DNA of 52,395 nucleotides from an uncultured Verrucomicrobia subdivision 3 bacterium. GTDB lineage: Bacteria > Verrucomicrobiota > Verrucomicrobiia > Limisphaerales > UBA11358. Position 1 is the stretch's first letter. Each line of letters starts with the position of its first letter. The translations under genes were made by a program, and so were the position numbers. Of the stretch, positions 1 to 6,877 are shown piece after piece. Under the pieces are notes generated by a model. The model was given only the letters and a program-made list of their open reading frames with translations, did not search any database and was not told the DNA's origin. Location of the stretch: NCBI GenBank assembly GCA_903870815.1, contig CAIQEI010000067.1, positions 1 to 52,395 of the forward strand. Reading direction: 5' to 3'.

Positions 1-72
1 TCCCCCTGGCGTATGGCTTGGTCTCGAGCCTGCCGCCGACGCTGGAGTTTGTCGTGCAGGGGCAAAAGAATT

Positions 73-525
73 TCAATCCAAAATCTCTATCTGGTAATCG
101 TAGCCGTGCTTCTTGAGGAAAACTTCCAATTCCTCGCGAAAATTTTTCTTCCGGTGATGTTCCTCCTGCGTCTGGATGTAATGAATCGTGTCGTCCACGC
201 CCGACACGCCGATGCTGAACGCGCCAAATCCTTCCTGCCACGCGAAACCTTGCGCCCGGAGTTCGGGAAAATTCTCGCGCAACCATTTCGACGAATTACC
301 TTTCAATAATTGCATCGCTTTGGAAACGGAGAGAGCCGCGGGCAGGCTCAAAAGCAGATGCACATGATCCGCGACGCCGCCGATGGTCAGCGCCTTCATG
401 TCGTTCTCGCGTGCGATGCCGCCGAGATATGGCCAGAGCCGTTCGCGGACGGCGGGTGCAAGCCATGGACGCCGCTCCTTGGTGGAGAAAACGCAATGCA
501 TCAGGCAGGAACTGAAAGAGTGCAT
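73..525 (-). CDS. REP-associated tyrosine transposase (RAYT, Y1/IS200-like)
   Basis: A 150-residue HUH-type single-strand transposase of the Y1/IS200 superfamily, in the RAYT subgroup that is thought to move or maintain REP hairpins. The HUH histidines are visible in DHVHLLL, and the candidate catalytic tyrosine is in IHYIQTQEEHH, a signature shared with the second RAYT at 4235-4681. I start at the ATG at 525 (MHSFSSCLMHCVF) because the family begins just before the 'HCVFSTKERRP' strand. The 35 residues possible further upstream look like read-through of repeat DNA. A cluster of REP-like hairpins lies 5' of the gene (596-747), as expected for a RAYT. Known of the family: host-domesticated, usually single copy per REP type. 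Inference: this copy acts on the adjacent hairpins. Confidence 0.9.
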   Translation of the reverse strand: MHSFSSCLMHCVFSTKERRPWLAPAVRERLWPYLGGIARENDMKALTIGGVADHVHLLLSLPAALSVSKAMQLLKGNSSKWLRENFPELRAQGFAWQEGFGAFSIGVSGVDDTIHYIQTQEEHHRKKNFREELEVFLKKHGYDYQIEILD

Positions 526-595
526 GGTGCTTTCAAAGTAATCAGGGTGGAATTTGAAATCAATGTTTGGATTAAAATGTTCCGATTGAAAATAG

Positions 596-747
596 CCCAG
601 CCATTCATGGCTGGGATCCACGCAACCCAAATATCAAAAGTCCCGTTAGGGACGGCAGAAGAATTTGGTGGCCGTCCGTAAGGACCTTTCGTCCCTGGCG
701 GGACTTTGGAGGTTTGGGACAACTATTCCCAGCGTTGAAACGCTGGG
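596..747. repeat. REP-like hairpin cluster beside RAYT
   Basis: Five short palindromes lie within 152 bp upstream of the RAYT. 596-615 pairs CCCAGCCAT with ATGGCTGGG; 640-653 is GTCCC-GTTA-GGGAC; 674-685 is GTCC-GTAA-GGAC; 691-704 is GTCCC-TGGC-GGGAC; 728-747 pairs CCCAGCGTT with AACGCTGGG. The outer two share the CCCAGC/GCTGGG stem ends and the inner three share GTCC/GGAC stems, so the cluster is an ordered array rather than random palindromes. No gene is supported across it. Confidence 0.85.
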
Positions 748-868
748 CTATTGTCAAAATCCCTTGAGCGCGGATTTTTAAGGGGACGGCGGACGATGCT
801 CCGGCTGCGCGCGGACTGGCCGCTAGAAACCATTTGCCGTGTGGCAACAACAGGGCTACATTCACGCC

Positions 869-1129
869 ATGAGCAAAACCGCCACCATCCGCACCCGCAT
901 CGAACCCGGCTTGAAAAGCGAGGTGGAGGATATTCTGGCACATTTGGGGCTGACGGCCTCCGAGACGGTGCATCTGCTTTACCGGCAGATCAAGCTGCAG
1001 CGTGGCCTGCCGTTTGACGTGCGGATTCCGAACGCGCTGACGGCGCGCACGCTCAACGCGAGCCAGGCCGGCCGGGGCGTCAAACGCTTTGGCAGCAAAA
1101 AGGAACTTTACGCCGATTTGGGCCTGTGA
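869..1129 (+). CDS. RelB/DinJ-family antitoxin
   Basis: An 86-residue antitoxin. The N-terminus MSKTATIRTRIEPGLKSEVE is the ribbon-helix-helix DNA-binding part typical of RelB/DinJ proteins, followed by 'LTASETVHLLYRQI', the second helix of that fold. The C-terminal half (roughly residues 45-86) would wrap the toxin. I start at ATG 869; ten more in-frame residues upstream are not family-like. The stop overlaps the GTG start of the toxin by 4 bp (GTGA), so the pair is translationally coupled. Expected role: it neutralises the downstream endoribonuclease and represses its own promoter. Confidence 0.9.
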   Translation: MSKTATIRTRIEPGLKSEVEDILAHLGLTASETVHLLYRQIKLQRGLPFDVRIPNALTARTLNASQAGRGVKRFGSKKELYADLGL

Positions 1130-1401
1130 GGACGTTCAGCCGGACGACTCAGTTCAAAAAGGATATCAAACTGGCCGGCAAGCGCGGCCAGGATTTGGAA
1201 AAGCTCAAGGCCGTACTTGATCAGCTGATTGCCGGTGCTGACCTGCCGGCGCAATTCAAGGATCACCCGCTACGCGGCAATTTTGCCGGCAGCCGCGACT
1301 GCCACATTGAACCCGACTGGCTTCTGATCTACACGCTCACCGAAAACGGGAACCATGTCCGGCTGGAACGCACCGGCTCGCATAGTGATTTATTCCGCTA
1401 A
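1126..1401 (+). CDS. YafQ-family mRNA interferase toxin
   Basis: A 91-residue RelE-superfamily toxin that would cleave mRNA in the ribosome. YafQ hallmarks are visible: 'HPLRGNFAGSRDCHIEPDWLLIY', giving the conserved His before PL, the His-x-x-x-Asp-Trp block, and a C-terminal 'GSHSDLF' with the catalytic-type His and terminal Phe. The start is GTG at 1126, overlapping the antitoxin stop. Length matches YafQ (~92). The set of catalytic residues appears complete, so it is probably active. Confidence 0.9.
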   Translation: MRTFSRTTQFKKDIKLAGKRGQDLEKLKAVLDQLIAGADLPAQFKDHPLRGNFAGSRDCHIEPDWLLIYTLTENGNHVRLERTGSHSDLFR

Positions 1402-1460
1402 TGATTTAGCCTTTCCCAGGGCCTTTGCGTTTTAAGACTTTGTTTTTGTACCCTCCGCGC

Positions 1461-1500
1461 TCTTTCCAACTCTTCAACTCTTCAACCCTTCAACGTTTCA
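1461..1500. repeat. Octamer tandem tract upstream of rpsA
   Basis: Five consecutive 8-bp units lie in the gap between the toxin gene and rpsA: TCTTTCCA, ACTCTTCA, ACTCTTCA, ACCCTTCA, ACGTTTCA. They vary mostly at positions 2-5 and keep the T-C-A end. The rest of 1402-1651 shows no convincing gene or RNA; it must hold the rpsA promoter and leader, but I cannot place a -10/-35 pair with confidence. Confidence 0.6.
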
Positions 1501-1651
1501 TTTCCCCCTTGCCATTCTTCGCGTTTTCCCTATGCTTCACCCTGCCTGAACGCCGCGTGTGCGGATGTTCGATTAAGGCTGAGAAAAAACCGTTAAACCA
1601 ACAACCTAATCTTTAACCTCCGTTGCCCCGGCAGCGTTCGTTAGTTAGGCA

Positions 1652-3382
1652 ATGGAGTCTTCCCGTTCCATTTGGAACGAAAAGCCTCCCGCAGTCCAGT
1701 CCCGTAAAGTTATGCTAACCATGGAAGAGGCTCTGAAACAGAGCCACAAGCAGATCGTCGCCCAGGGCGAAATCGTCAAAGGCACCGTCATCGAAGTCCG
1801 TCCCAAGGAAGTCCTCGTGGACATCGGCTACAAAAGCGAAGGCATCGTCCCGCTCAGTGAATTTCTGGAACCCGCCTCCGTCCTGGTCGGCAGCCAGATC
1901 GACGTGCTGATCGAGAAGCTCGAAAACAAGGAAGGCACCGTCGTCCTCTCGCACGAGAAGGCGGAGTTCAAGAAGAACTGGGAGCGCATCCTCACGATCT
2001 GCAACGAGGGCGGCCGCGTCAGCGGCAAGGTCAAGGCGGTCGTCAAGGGCGGCCTCATCGTCAACGTCGGCGTCGAGGCGTTTCTGCCGTCGTCGCAGCT
2101 CGATGTCATCACGCCGAAGAATCTCCAGTCGTTCGTGGGCAACACCTACGAATTCAAGGTCGTCAAGATCAACCAGGAACGCCAGAACATCGTTCTCTCC
2201 CGCCGCGAACTCATCGAGGCCGAACGCAGCGAGAAGCGCGCCGCGCTCCTGGCCGAGATGGTGCCCGGCGATATCCGCAAGGGCACGGTCAAGAACATCA
2301 CCGATTTCGGCGCGTTCATTGATTTGAACGGCCTCGACGGCTTGCTCCACATCACCGACATGAGCTGGGGCCGCCTCGGCCATCCGTCGGAGATTCTCAA
2401 AGTTGGTCAGGAGCTCGACGTGGTCGTCCTCGACGTGAACAAGGAAAAGGAACGCGTCAGCCTCGGCCTCAAGCAGAAGCTCGCCAATCCGTGGGACCAG
2501 ATCGAAACCAAGTTCCCGATCGGCACCAAGGTCAAAGGCAAGGTCGTCAGCCTCGTGCCTTACGGCGCGTTTGTGCAGCTCGAACCCGGCGTGGAAGGCC
2601 TCGTCCATGTCACCGAACTGTCCTGGACCAAGCGCATCGCCAAGCCCAGCGACGTCCTCAAGCAGGACCAGGAAATCGAAGCCGTCGTCCTCGGCATCAA
2701 CCGCGAGGAACAGAAAATTTCCCTCGGCATCCGCCAGTTGGAAAGCAATCCGTGGGACGGCGCGGCGGCGAAATACACCGTCGGCACCAAGGTCAAGGGC
2801 CAGGTACGCAACCTCACCAGCTACGGCGCCTTCGTCGAACTGGAAGAGGGCATCGACGGAATGGTGCACGTTTCCGACATGTCCTGGACGCGCAAGATCA
2901 ATCATCCTTCGGAAATGATGAAGAAGGGCGACGTGGTCGAAGCCACCGTCCTCGAAGTGGATCGCGCCAACCAGCGCATCGCGCTCGGCATGAAACAGCT
3001 CGGCACCGATCCCTGGGCCAATATCGAGACGATCTACAAGGTCGGCGACCTCGTGCAGGGCAAGGTCACCAAGCTCGCCAGCTTCGGCGCGTTTGTCGGC
3101 TTGCAGCATGAAATTGACGGCCTGGTGCACATCTCGCAGATCAGCGAGGAGCGCGTGGACAAGATCAAGAACGTCCTCAAGCCCGGCCAGGAAGTCAGCG
3201 CCCGCGTTGTGAAAATCGACCGCAACGAGCGCCGCATCGGCCTGTCCATCAAGGCCGCCAGCTACACCGACGAGCAGATCAAGGAAGAGCAGAAGATCCT
3301 CGACGCGCTCAAGCCCGGCGAAGACCTGGTGGCCCTGCAGCACGCCTTCGACGCCCTCGACGACGTCAAGACGGCGGAATAA
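1652..3382 (+). CDS. rpsA: 30S ribosomal protein S1
   Basis: A 576-residue ribosomal protein S1, which binds mRNA and helps load it on the 30S subunit. Six S1 RNA-binding domains can be counted, starting near residues 38, 125, 205, 289, 376 and 463. Domains 3-6 carry the canonical 'G-x-V-x-G-x-V ... YGAFV-x-L ... GLVH-x-S/T-x-(M/L)SW' pattern; the first two are more diverged, as in other bacterial S1 proteins. The 576-residue start (MESSRSIW) is the longest option; ATG at 1712 or 1721 (MEEALKQSHKQI) fits the family start equally well, and no Shine-Dalgarno site decides it. A strong terminator follows immediately, so the gene is probably monocistronic. Confidence 0.96.
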   Translation: MESSRSIWNEKPPAVQSRKVMLTMEEALKQSHKQIVAQGEIVKGTVIEVRPKEVLVDIGYKSEGIVPLSEFLEPASVLVGSQIDVLIEKLENKEGTVVLSHEKAEFKKNWERILTICNEGGRVSGKVKAVVKGGLIVNVGVEAFLPSSQLDVITPKNLQSFVGNTYEFKVVKINQERQNIVLSRRELIEAERSEKRAALLAEMVPGDIRKGTVKNITDFGAFIDLNGLDGLLHITDMSWGRLGHPSEILKVGQELDVVVLDVNKEKERVSLGLKQKLANPWDQIETKFPIGTKVKGKVVSLVPYGAFVQLEPGVEGLVHVTELSWTKRIAKPSDVLKQDQEIEAVVLGINREEQKISLGIRQLESNPWDGAAAKYTVGTKVKGQVRNLTSYGAFVELEEGIDGMVHVSDMSWTRKINHPSEMMKKGDVVEATVLEVDRANQRIALGMKQLGTDPWANIETIYKVGDLVQGKVTKLASFGAFVGLQHEIDGLVHISQISEERVDKIKNVLKPGQEVSARVVKIDRNERRIGLSIKAASYTDEQIKEEQKILDALKPGEDLVALQHAFDALDDVKTAE

Positions 3383-3400
3383 TTCCCGCAGTAAAATTCA

Positions 3401-3435
3401 AACCGGCGGACTGGCAACAGTCCGCCGGTTTTTTT
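3401..3435 (+). terminator. Rho-independent terminator of rpsA
   Basis: A perfect 13-bp stem (AACCGGCGGACTG at 3401-3413 with CAGTCCGCCGGTT at 3418-3430) closed by a GCAA tetraloop, whose 3' arm runs into a run of T. It sits 18 bp after the rpsA stop. This is the cleanest intrinsic terminator in the window. Confidence 0.95.
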
Positions 3436-3447
3436 GATGTAGAAGAC

Positions 3448-3502
3448 GACGTGAGGAGTCTCTGACTTTTCTGAAAGGAAATTTGAGACTCGTCACCACG
3501 TC
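3448..3502. repeat. Imperfect inverted repeat between rpsA and folA
   Basis: The left arm 3448-3462 (GACGTG...GAGTCTC) and right arm 3485-3502 (GAGACTC...CACGTC) match at both ends, with a three-base difference inside, and enclose 22 bp. It lies downstream of both convergent genes, rpsA and folA. It could be a small mobile repeat or a terminator for folA; the sequence alone does not decide. Confidence 0.5.
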
Positions 3503-3511
3503 ACCTACAAA

Positions 3512-4105
3512 TCATTCCAGAGAAAACAGCGACTTGTGCCGGTAATGCAGAATCTTGAACTCCGGCTCGTCGCGCAGCGTTTCTATCAGGTCAAACTTGT
3601 CCTCGAACACCGGAAAAAAGGCGTCGCCGCCTTCCACCTCGCGTTTCACCAGCGTCAGGTAGAGGTCGGAACATAGTGGCAGCGCCTGTTCATAAATCTG
3701 CGCGCCGCCGGCGATGTAAAACTCCAGCGGCGAGCTGGCCGGGTCGAGCTTCAGCACGTCCTTGATGATGCGCAAATCCACCGTGGCCGCGCCGCCGACC
3801 TTGGGCAGCTCGAACTGATGCGGCCGGTCGGGCAGGTGCGTCTTGCCGCGCCCGACCCAGGCGTTGCCGAAGGCCTCCGGGAAATTCTTTTGCAATTTCC
3901 CCGGATGCCGGCTCAGCACGATGTTGATGCGGTTCGGCAGCGGTTTACCGAGGCTCTCAAACGTCTTGCGCCCCATGATGACCACGTTGCCGGAGGTCAG
4001 TTGCTTAAACCATTTGAAATCCTCCGGCAGGTGCCACGGGATTTTGTTGCCCGCGCCGATCACCCGGTTCAGCGACATCGCGGCAATGGCTTTGAAGTGT
4101 TTCAT
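3512..4105 (-). CDS. folA: Dihydrofolate reductase
   Basis: A 197-residue DHFR that reduces dihydrofolate to tetrahydrofolate with NADPH, regenerating the cofactor consumed by thymidylate synthase. The N-terminal block MKHFKAIAAMSLNRVIGAGNKIPWHLPEDF holds the Met20-loop 'NxIPWxLPED' with the substrate-binding acid. 'VIMGRKTFESLGKPLPNRINIVLSR' is the NADPH-binding segment and 'FYIAGGAQIYEQAL' the G-G-x-x-(I/V)-Y motif. It is ~35 residues longer than the usual ~160; the extra length lies between 'IVLSRHPGK' and 'FYIAGGAQ' (about residues 70-125). It reads in the same direction as thyA upstream, but a RAYT and two hairpin clusters now lie between them. Confidence 0.94.
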   Translation of the reverse strand: MKHFKAIAAMSLNRVIGAGNKIPWHLPEDFKWFKQLTSGNVVIMGRKTFESLGKPLPNRINIVLSRHPGKLQKNFPEAFGNAWVGRGKTHLPDRPHQFELPKVGGAATVDLRIIKDVLKLDPASSPLEFYIAGGAQIYEQALPLCSDLYLTLVKREVEGGDAFFPVFEDKFDLIETLRDEPEFKILHYRHKSLFSLE

Positions 4106-4126
4106 GCCGTGATTTTCCTTGGTCCG

Positions 4127-4209
4127 CTGTCCGAAGGACAGTTACACGGATAGCCGTGGGTGAAACCCACGGGCATGGTGAAAACAATTCCACGACCCCA
4201 TCGGGGTCG
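4127..4209. repeat. REP hairpin cluster, downstream side of the second RAYT
   Basis: Three palindromes in 83 bp: 4127-4141 (CTGTCC-GAA-GGACAG), 4154-4172 (CCGTGGGT-GAA-ACCCACGG) and 4193-4209 (CGACCCC-ATC-GGGGTCG). The CGACCC/GGGTCG stem recurs in the cluster at 4702-4718 on the other side of the RAYT, so the two clusters belong together. Confidence 0.85.
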
Positions 4210-4234
4210 CACCCGACCGCCGCCCGGCATAAAT

Positions 4235-4681
4235 TCACAGCAAATATTTTTCATCAAATTCAACCTGTGCATCTTTCAATAATCTGCGGTATTCATCCAG
4301 AAAATCCACGCCCCGGTGATGTTCCTCCTGATTTTTGATGTATTCAATCAACCCATCCTTTTCGCGGACGGAATGGGTGAACGCGCCATAACCCTCCTGC
4401 CAATGGCCGAAGCGCGGGAACACATTGTTTTCCTTGATCCATTTCGCGCTGCCGGTTTTGACCGCCTTGACCAGGTCCGCCAGGGCAACTGTGGGATGAA
4501 TCGAAGTCAAAATATGGATGTGGTCTTCGACGCCGTTGATTCGGAACACATGACCATCATGGTTTTTGACAATGCCCGAGATGTAACGGAACAAATCATC
4601 GCGGCGCGGCTGATCCAAAACCCGCTCGCGATGTTTTGTCGCGAAAACAATGTGGTAAATGATTTGATTGTAGGTGGCCAA
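4235..4681 (-). CDS. REP-associated tyrosine transposase (RAYT)
   Basis: A 148-residue Y1/HUH transposase. The HUH pair is in DHIHILT and the candidate catalytic tyrosine in IEYIKNQEEHH, with 'FGHWQEGYGAFTHSV' between them as in other RAYTs. The start is inferred as TTG at 4681, giving MATYNQIIYHIVFATKHRERVL, which matches the family N-terminus. An upstream ATG at 4750 would add 23 residues encoded by REP hairpins and is less likely. REP hairpins flank it on both sides (4127-4209 and 4702-4782). It sits between thyA and folA, all three on the minus strand. It shares the QEEHH signature with the RAYT at 73-525 but is not a close copy. Confidence 0.9.
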   Translation of the reverse strand: MATYNQIIYHIVFATKHRERVLDQPRRDDLFRYISGIVKNHDGHVFRINGVEDHIHILTSIHPTVALADLVKAVKTGSAKWIKENNVFPRFGHWQEGYGAFTHSVREKDGLIEYIKNQEEHHRGVDFLDEYRRLLKDAQVEFDEKYLL

Positions 4682-4701
4682 AATGCTCTGCGGGTTTTGT
4701 T

Positions 4702-4782
4702 CGACCCTTTCCGGGTCGTGGTTTTTATCGTCGTCAACCGCAGGTTGCACCTGCGGCTATCCAGGTTTTGACCCTGCGGGTC
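4702..4782. repeat. REP hairpin cluster, upstream side of the second RAYT
   Basis: Three palindromes in 81 bp: 4702-4718 (CGACCC-TTTCC-GGGTCG), 4738-4756 (CCGCAGGT-TGC-ACCTGCGG) and 4770-4782 (GACCC-TGC-GGGTC). The last one ends 7 bp before the thyA stop codon, so the cluster could also end thyA transcription. Confidence 0.85.
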
Positions 4783-4789
4783 ACTAAAA

Positions 4790-5584
4790 TCACACCGCCA
4801 CCGGCGCCTTAATGGCCGGGTGCGGATCGTAGCCGAGCAGCTCAAAATCCTCGAACTTGAATTCATGGATGTCCTGCACCGCCGGGTTCAATTTCATCTG
4901 CGGCAGCGGACGCGGCTCGCGCGATAGTTGCAGCTTGGCCTGTTCGACATGGTTCGCATAGAGGTGCAGGTCGCCGAACGTGTGGACGAAATCGCCCGGC
5001 TTCAGCCCGCAAACCTGCGCGACCATCAGTGTCAGCAGCGCATAGCTGGCGATGTTGAAGGGCACGCCGAGGAAGATGTCCGCGCTGCGCTGGTAAAGCT
5101 GGCAGCTCAGCTCGCCTTCGCTCACGTAAAACTGGAACAGCGTGTGGCACGGCGGCAGCGCCATCGTCTCCAGCTCACCCGGATTCCACGCAGTGACGAT
5201 GAGCCGGCGGCTGTCGGGATTCTTCTTGATGGACGCGATGACCTGGTCGATCTGGTTGAGCGAACGGCCATCGGCGGTGCGCCAGTCCGTCCATTGCGCG
5301 CCATAAACGCGGCCGAGGTTGCCCTCGGCATTCGCCCATTCGTTCCAGATGGAGACGCCATGTTCATTCAGCCATTTGATGTTCGTGTCGCCGCGCAGGA
5401 ACCAGAGCAGCTCGTAGATGATGGACTTGGTGTGGACTTTCTTGGTGGTGAGCAGCGGAAAGGAGTCGCGCAGCGGACAGCGGATTTGCGCGCCGAACAG
5501 GGAATAAGTGCCGGTGCCGGTGCGGTCGGCCTTGAACTTGCCGTGTTCGAGGACATGCCGGAGCAAATCGAGGTATTGAATCAT
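4790..5584 (-). CDS. thyA: Thymidylate synthase
   Basis: A 264-residue thymidylate synthase, the same length as the E. coli enzyme. It methylates dUMP to dTMP using methylenetetrahydrofolate, producing dihydrofolate for FolA. Visible landmarks are the phosphate-binding Arg in '[14 protein letters not shown]', the catalytic cysteine in '[13 protein letters not shown]' (about residue 146), '[20 protein letters not shown]' for substrate and folate binding, and 'GDLHLYANH'. No truncation is seen. The short intergenic space to the upstream DUF5615 gene is only ~50 bp. Confidence 0.97.
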   Translation of the reverse strand: MIQYLDLLRHVLEHGKFKADRTGTGTYSLFGAQIRCPLRDSFPLLTTKKVHTKSIIYELLWFLRGDTNIKWLNEHGVSIWNEWANAEGNLGRVYGAQWTDWRTADGRSLNQIDQVIASIKKNPDSRRLIVTAWNPGELETMALPPCHTLFQFYVSEGELSCQLYQRSADIFLGVPFNIASYALLTLMVAQVCGLKPGDFVHTFGDLHLYANHVEQAKLQLSREPRPLPQMKLNPAVQDIHEFKFEDFELLGYDPHPAIKAPVAV

Positions 5585-5635
5585 CGCGGAAAAAATTTAA
5601 CCACGAAAGGCGCGCGGGAAAAAGAAATTTAGATT

Positions 5636-5974
5636 TTACAAATCGCCGATCTCAACCAAATCCTCGCCGGAATCGAGCAGCCGGATTGCTTCCGGCAGCG
5701 CGGATGAAAGAATATGTTTCAACGCCGCTTCCGAGGTGTTGCCGCAGGTGAGCCAGATGATTTTCGGCGGTCGTCCATGCCGTTCGAGCAAATCCACAAA
5801 ATCGCTGTCTTTGGTGATGACAATGGCATTGGCGCTTCGCGCCGCGAAGAAAATCTGGTCGTCTTCCGATTCCCGTAAGTTGAGGTCGCGCACCGGCGTT
5901 GCCTCGCAGCCAAAAGTTTCCGAAACCCAGCGGGCGATTCGCGGCGAAAGATGCGCGTCCAGCCACAGCGTCAT
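5636..5974 (-). CDS. DUF5615 PIN-like toxin candidate
   Basis: A 112-residue protein with the DUF5615 (PIN-like nuclease) layout. 'LWLDAHLSP' at the N-terminus gives the first acidic residue, 'ESEDDQIFFAAR' and 'VITKDSDFVDLLERHG' give the next acidic cluster, and 'PKIIWLTCGNTS' the late strand. Such proteins are commonly paired with DUF433 proteins and proposed as toxin-antitoxin modules. That pairing is present here with a 4-bp ATGA overlap with the upstream gene. Nuclease activity is inferred from the fold, not demonstrated. Confidence 0.85.
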   Translation of the reverse strand: MTLWLDAHLSPRIARWVSETFGCEATPVRDLNLRESEDDQIFFAARSANAIVITKDSDFVDLLERHGRPPKIIWLTCGNTSEAALKHILSSALPEAIRLLDSGEDLVEIGDL

Positions 5975-6192
5975 ACCGCCAGCACGGGATGGTCAATGCG
6001 GCGGCGCGCATAAACCATGCACGCCTTCACATCATCCGGTTCGAGGTCGGGCAGTTCGTCGAGGATTTTCTCGGCGGTCAGGCCGGCGGCGAACAAGTCC
6101 AGCACATCGCTCACGCGAATCCGCATTCCCCGGATGCACGGACGCCCGCCGCATTGCTTCGGGTTGACGGTGATGCGCTCTAAAAGACTCAT
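5971..6192 (-). CDS. DUF433 antitoxin candidate
   Basis: A 73-residue DUF433 protein: 'ITVNPKQCGGRPCIRGMRIRVSDVLDLFAAGLTAEKILDELPDLEPDDVKACMVYARR' is the diagnostic helix-turn-helix-like core. I start at ATG 6192 (MSLLERITVNP); an ATG 12 codons upstream adds a non-family sequence. Its stop overlaps the start of the DUF5615 gene, so the pair is coupled with the putative antitoxin first, the usual order. Confidence 0.87.
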   Translation of the reverse strand: MSLLERITVNPKQCGGRPCIRGMRIRVSDVLDLFAAGLTAEKILDELPDLEPDDVKACMVYARRRIDHPVLAV

Positions 6193-6392
6193 GCAAGCAA
6201 TTTCACGCCAGAACCACCGCAAAGTCAAGCGGGCGAAGGTGGTTTTCCCGGACCTGACGGAGCAGATCTAGGGATACAATCAGCGCGGGAAAGAGTTAGA
6301 CACGAATTTCAGGATTAACACGAATTCAATTTGTGAAAATTCGGGCAATTCGTGTCATTGAATTTTTCTGCGTTTGCGGCAGACTGCCCGCC

Positions 6393-6800
6393 ATGCGAAT
6401 CCTCGCCCTTGATCACGGAACCAAGCGCATCGGCGTCGCCGTCAGCGACGAGACCAAAACCATCGCGCAGCCGCTGGAATATATTCTCGCGGAGCCGTTC
6501 GGCCCGTTTCTGGACCGGCTCAAGCAAATCCTCACCACGAAGGAGATCGACCTTATCCTCATCGGCCATCCGCGCAACATGGACGGAAGCTACGGCCCGG
6601 CGGCGCAAAAGGTGGATACCTTTGTCGCCGTGCTGAAATCCGCCATCACTGTGCCCATCAAACTGTGGGACGAGCGGCTGACGAGTTCGCAAGCGAACAA
6701 GCTGCTGATCCAGGGCGGCGTCCGCCGCGACCAGCGCAAGGAGAAGGTGGACAAGATGGCCGCGGCGATCCTGTTGCAAAGCTATCTGGACGGAATGTGA
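6393..6800 (+). CDS. ruvX: YqgF/RuvX Holliday-junction resolvase-like nuclease
   Basis: A 135-residue YqgF-family RNase-H-fold protein, implicated in pre-16S rRNA 5' maturation. Motifs: MRILALDHGTKRIGVAVSDE with the first catalytic Asp, 'IDLILIGHPRNMDGSYG' with the (I/V)G-x-P-x-x-x-(D/N)G loop, 'LWDERLTSSQAN' with the Glu, and a C-terminal 'KVDKMAAAILLQSYL' with the last Asp. The ATG at 6393 is chosen because the family begins directly with the first strand. The gap before it (6229-6392) shows nothing I can name. Confidence 0.94.
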   Translation: MRILALDHGTKRIGVAVSDETKTIAQPLEYILAEPFGPFLDRLKQILTTKEIDLILIGHPRNMDGSYGPAAQKVDTFVAVLKSAITVPIKLWDERLTSSQANKLLIQGGVRRDQRKEKVDKMAAAILLQSYLDGM

Positions 6801-6810
6801 TTGGTTGCAG

Positions 6811-6875
6811 TGTTAAAGGGTTGAATCGTTTAATCGAAAACGGTTTAACAATTTAACCATTCAACGATTTAACCA
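6811..6875. repeat. TTTAAC/TTCAAC tandem tract between ruvX and truA
   Basis: An AT-rich 65-bp tract made of 8-9 bp units. The right arm reads CGGTTTAAC, AATTTAACC, ATTCAACG, ATTTAACC. The left arm (GTTAAAGGG, TTGAATCGT, TTAATCG) is the same motif in reverse orientation, so the whole forms an imperfect inverted repeat around AAAA. It occupies nearly the whole ruvX-truA gap and abuts the truA start. The same motif occurs before fabI at 9193-9225. Confidence 0.6.
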
Positions 6876-6877
6876 GA

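Noticed and set aside
1-72. A gene fragment at the left edge
   Set aside because: Too short and without recognisable coding pattern to support any call.
310-681. A 123-codon open frame across the REP cluster
   Set aside because: It is antisense to the RAYT and runs through palindromes; no protein features.
596-747. CRISPR-like array
   Set aside because: The elements are palindromes of differing sequence with irregular short gaps, not identical repeats with spacers; no cas gene is in the window.
1715-3343. A 542-codon open frame antisense to rpsA
   Set aside because: It is the complement of a well-conserved S1 gene, and its Asp/Leu/Val/Ala-rich composition is what antisense reading of GC-biased codons gives.
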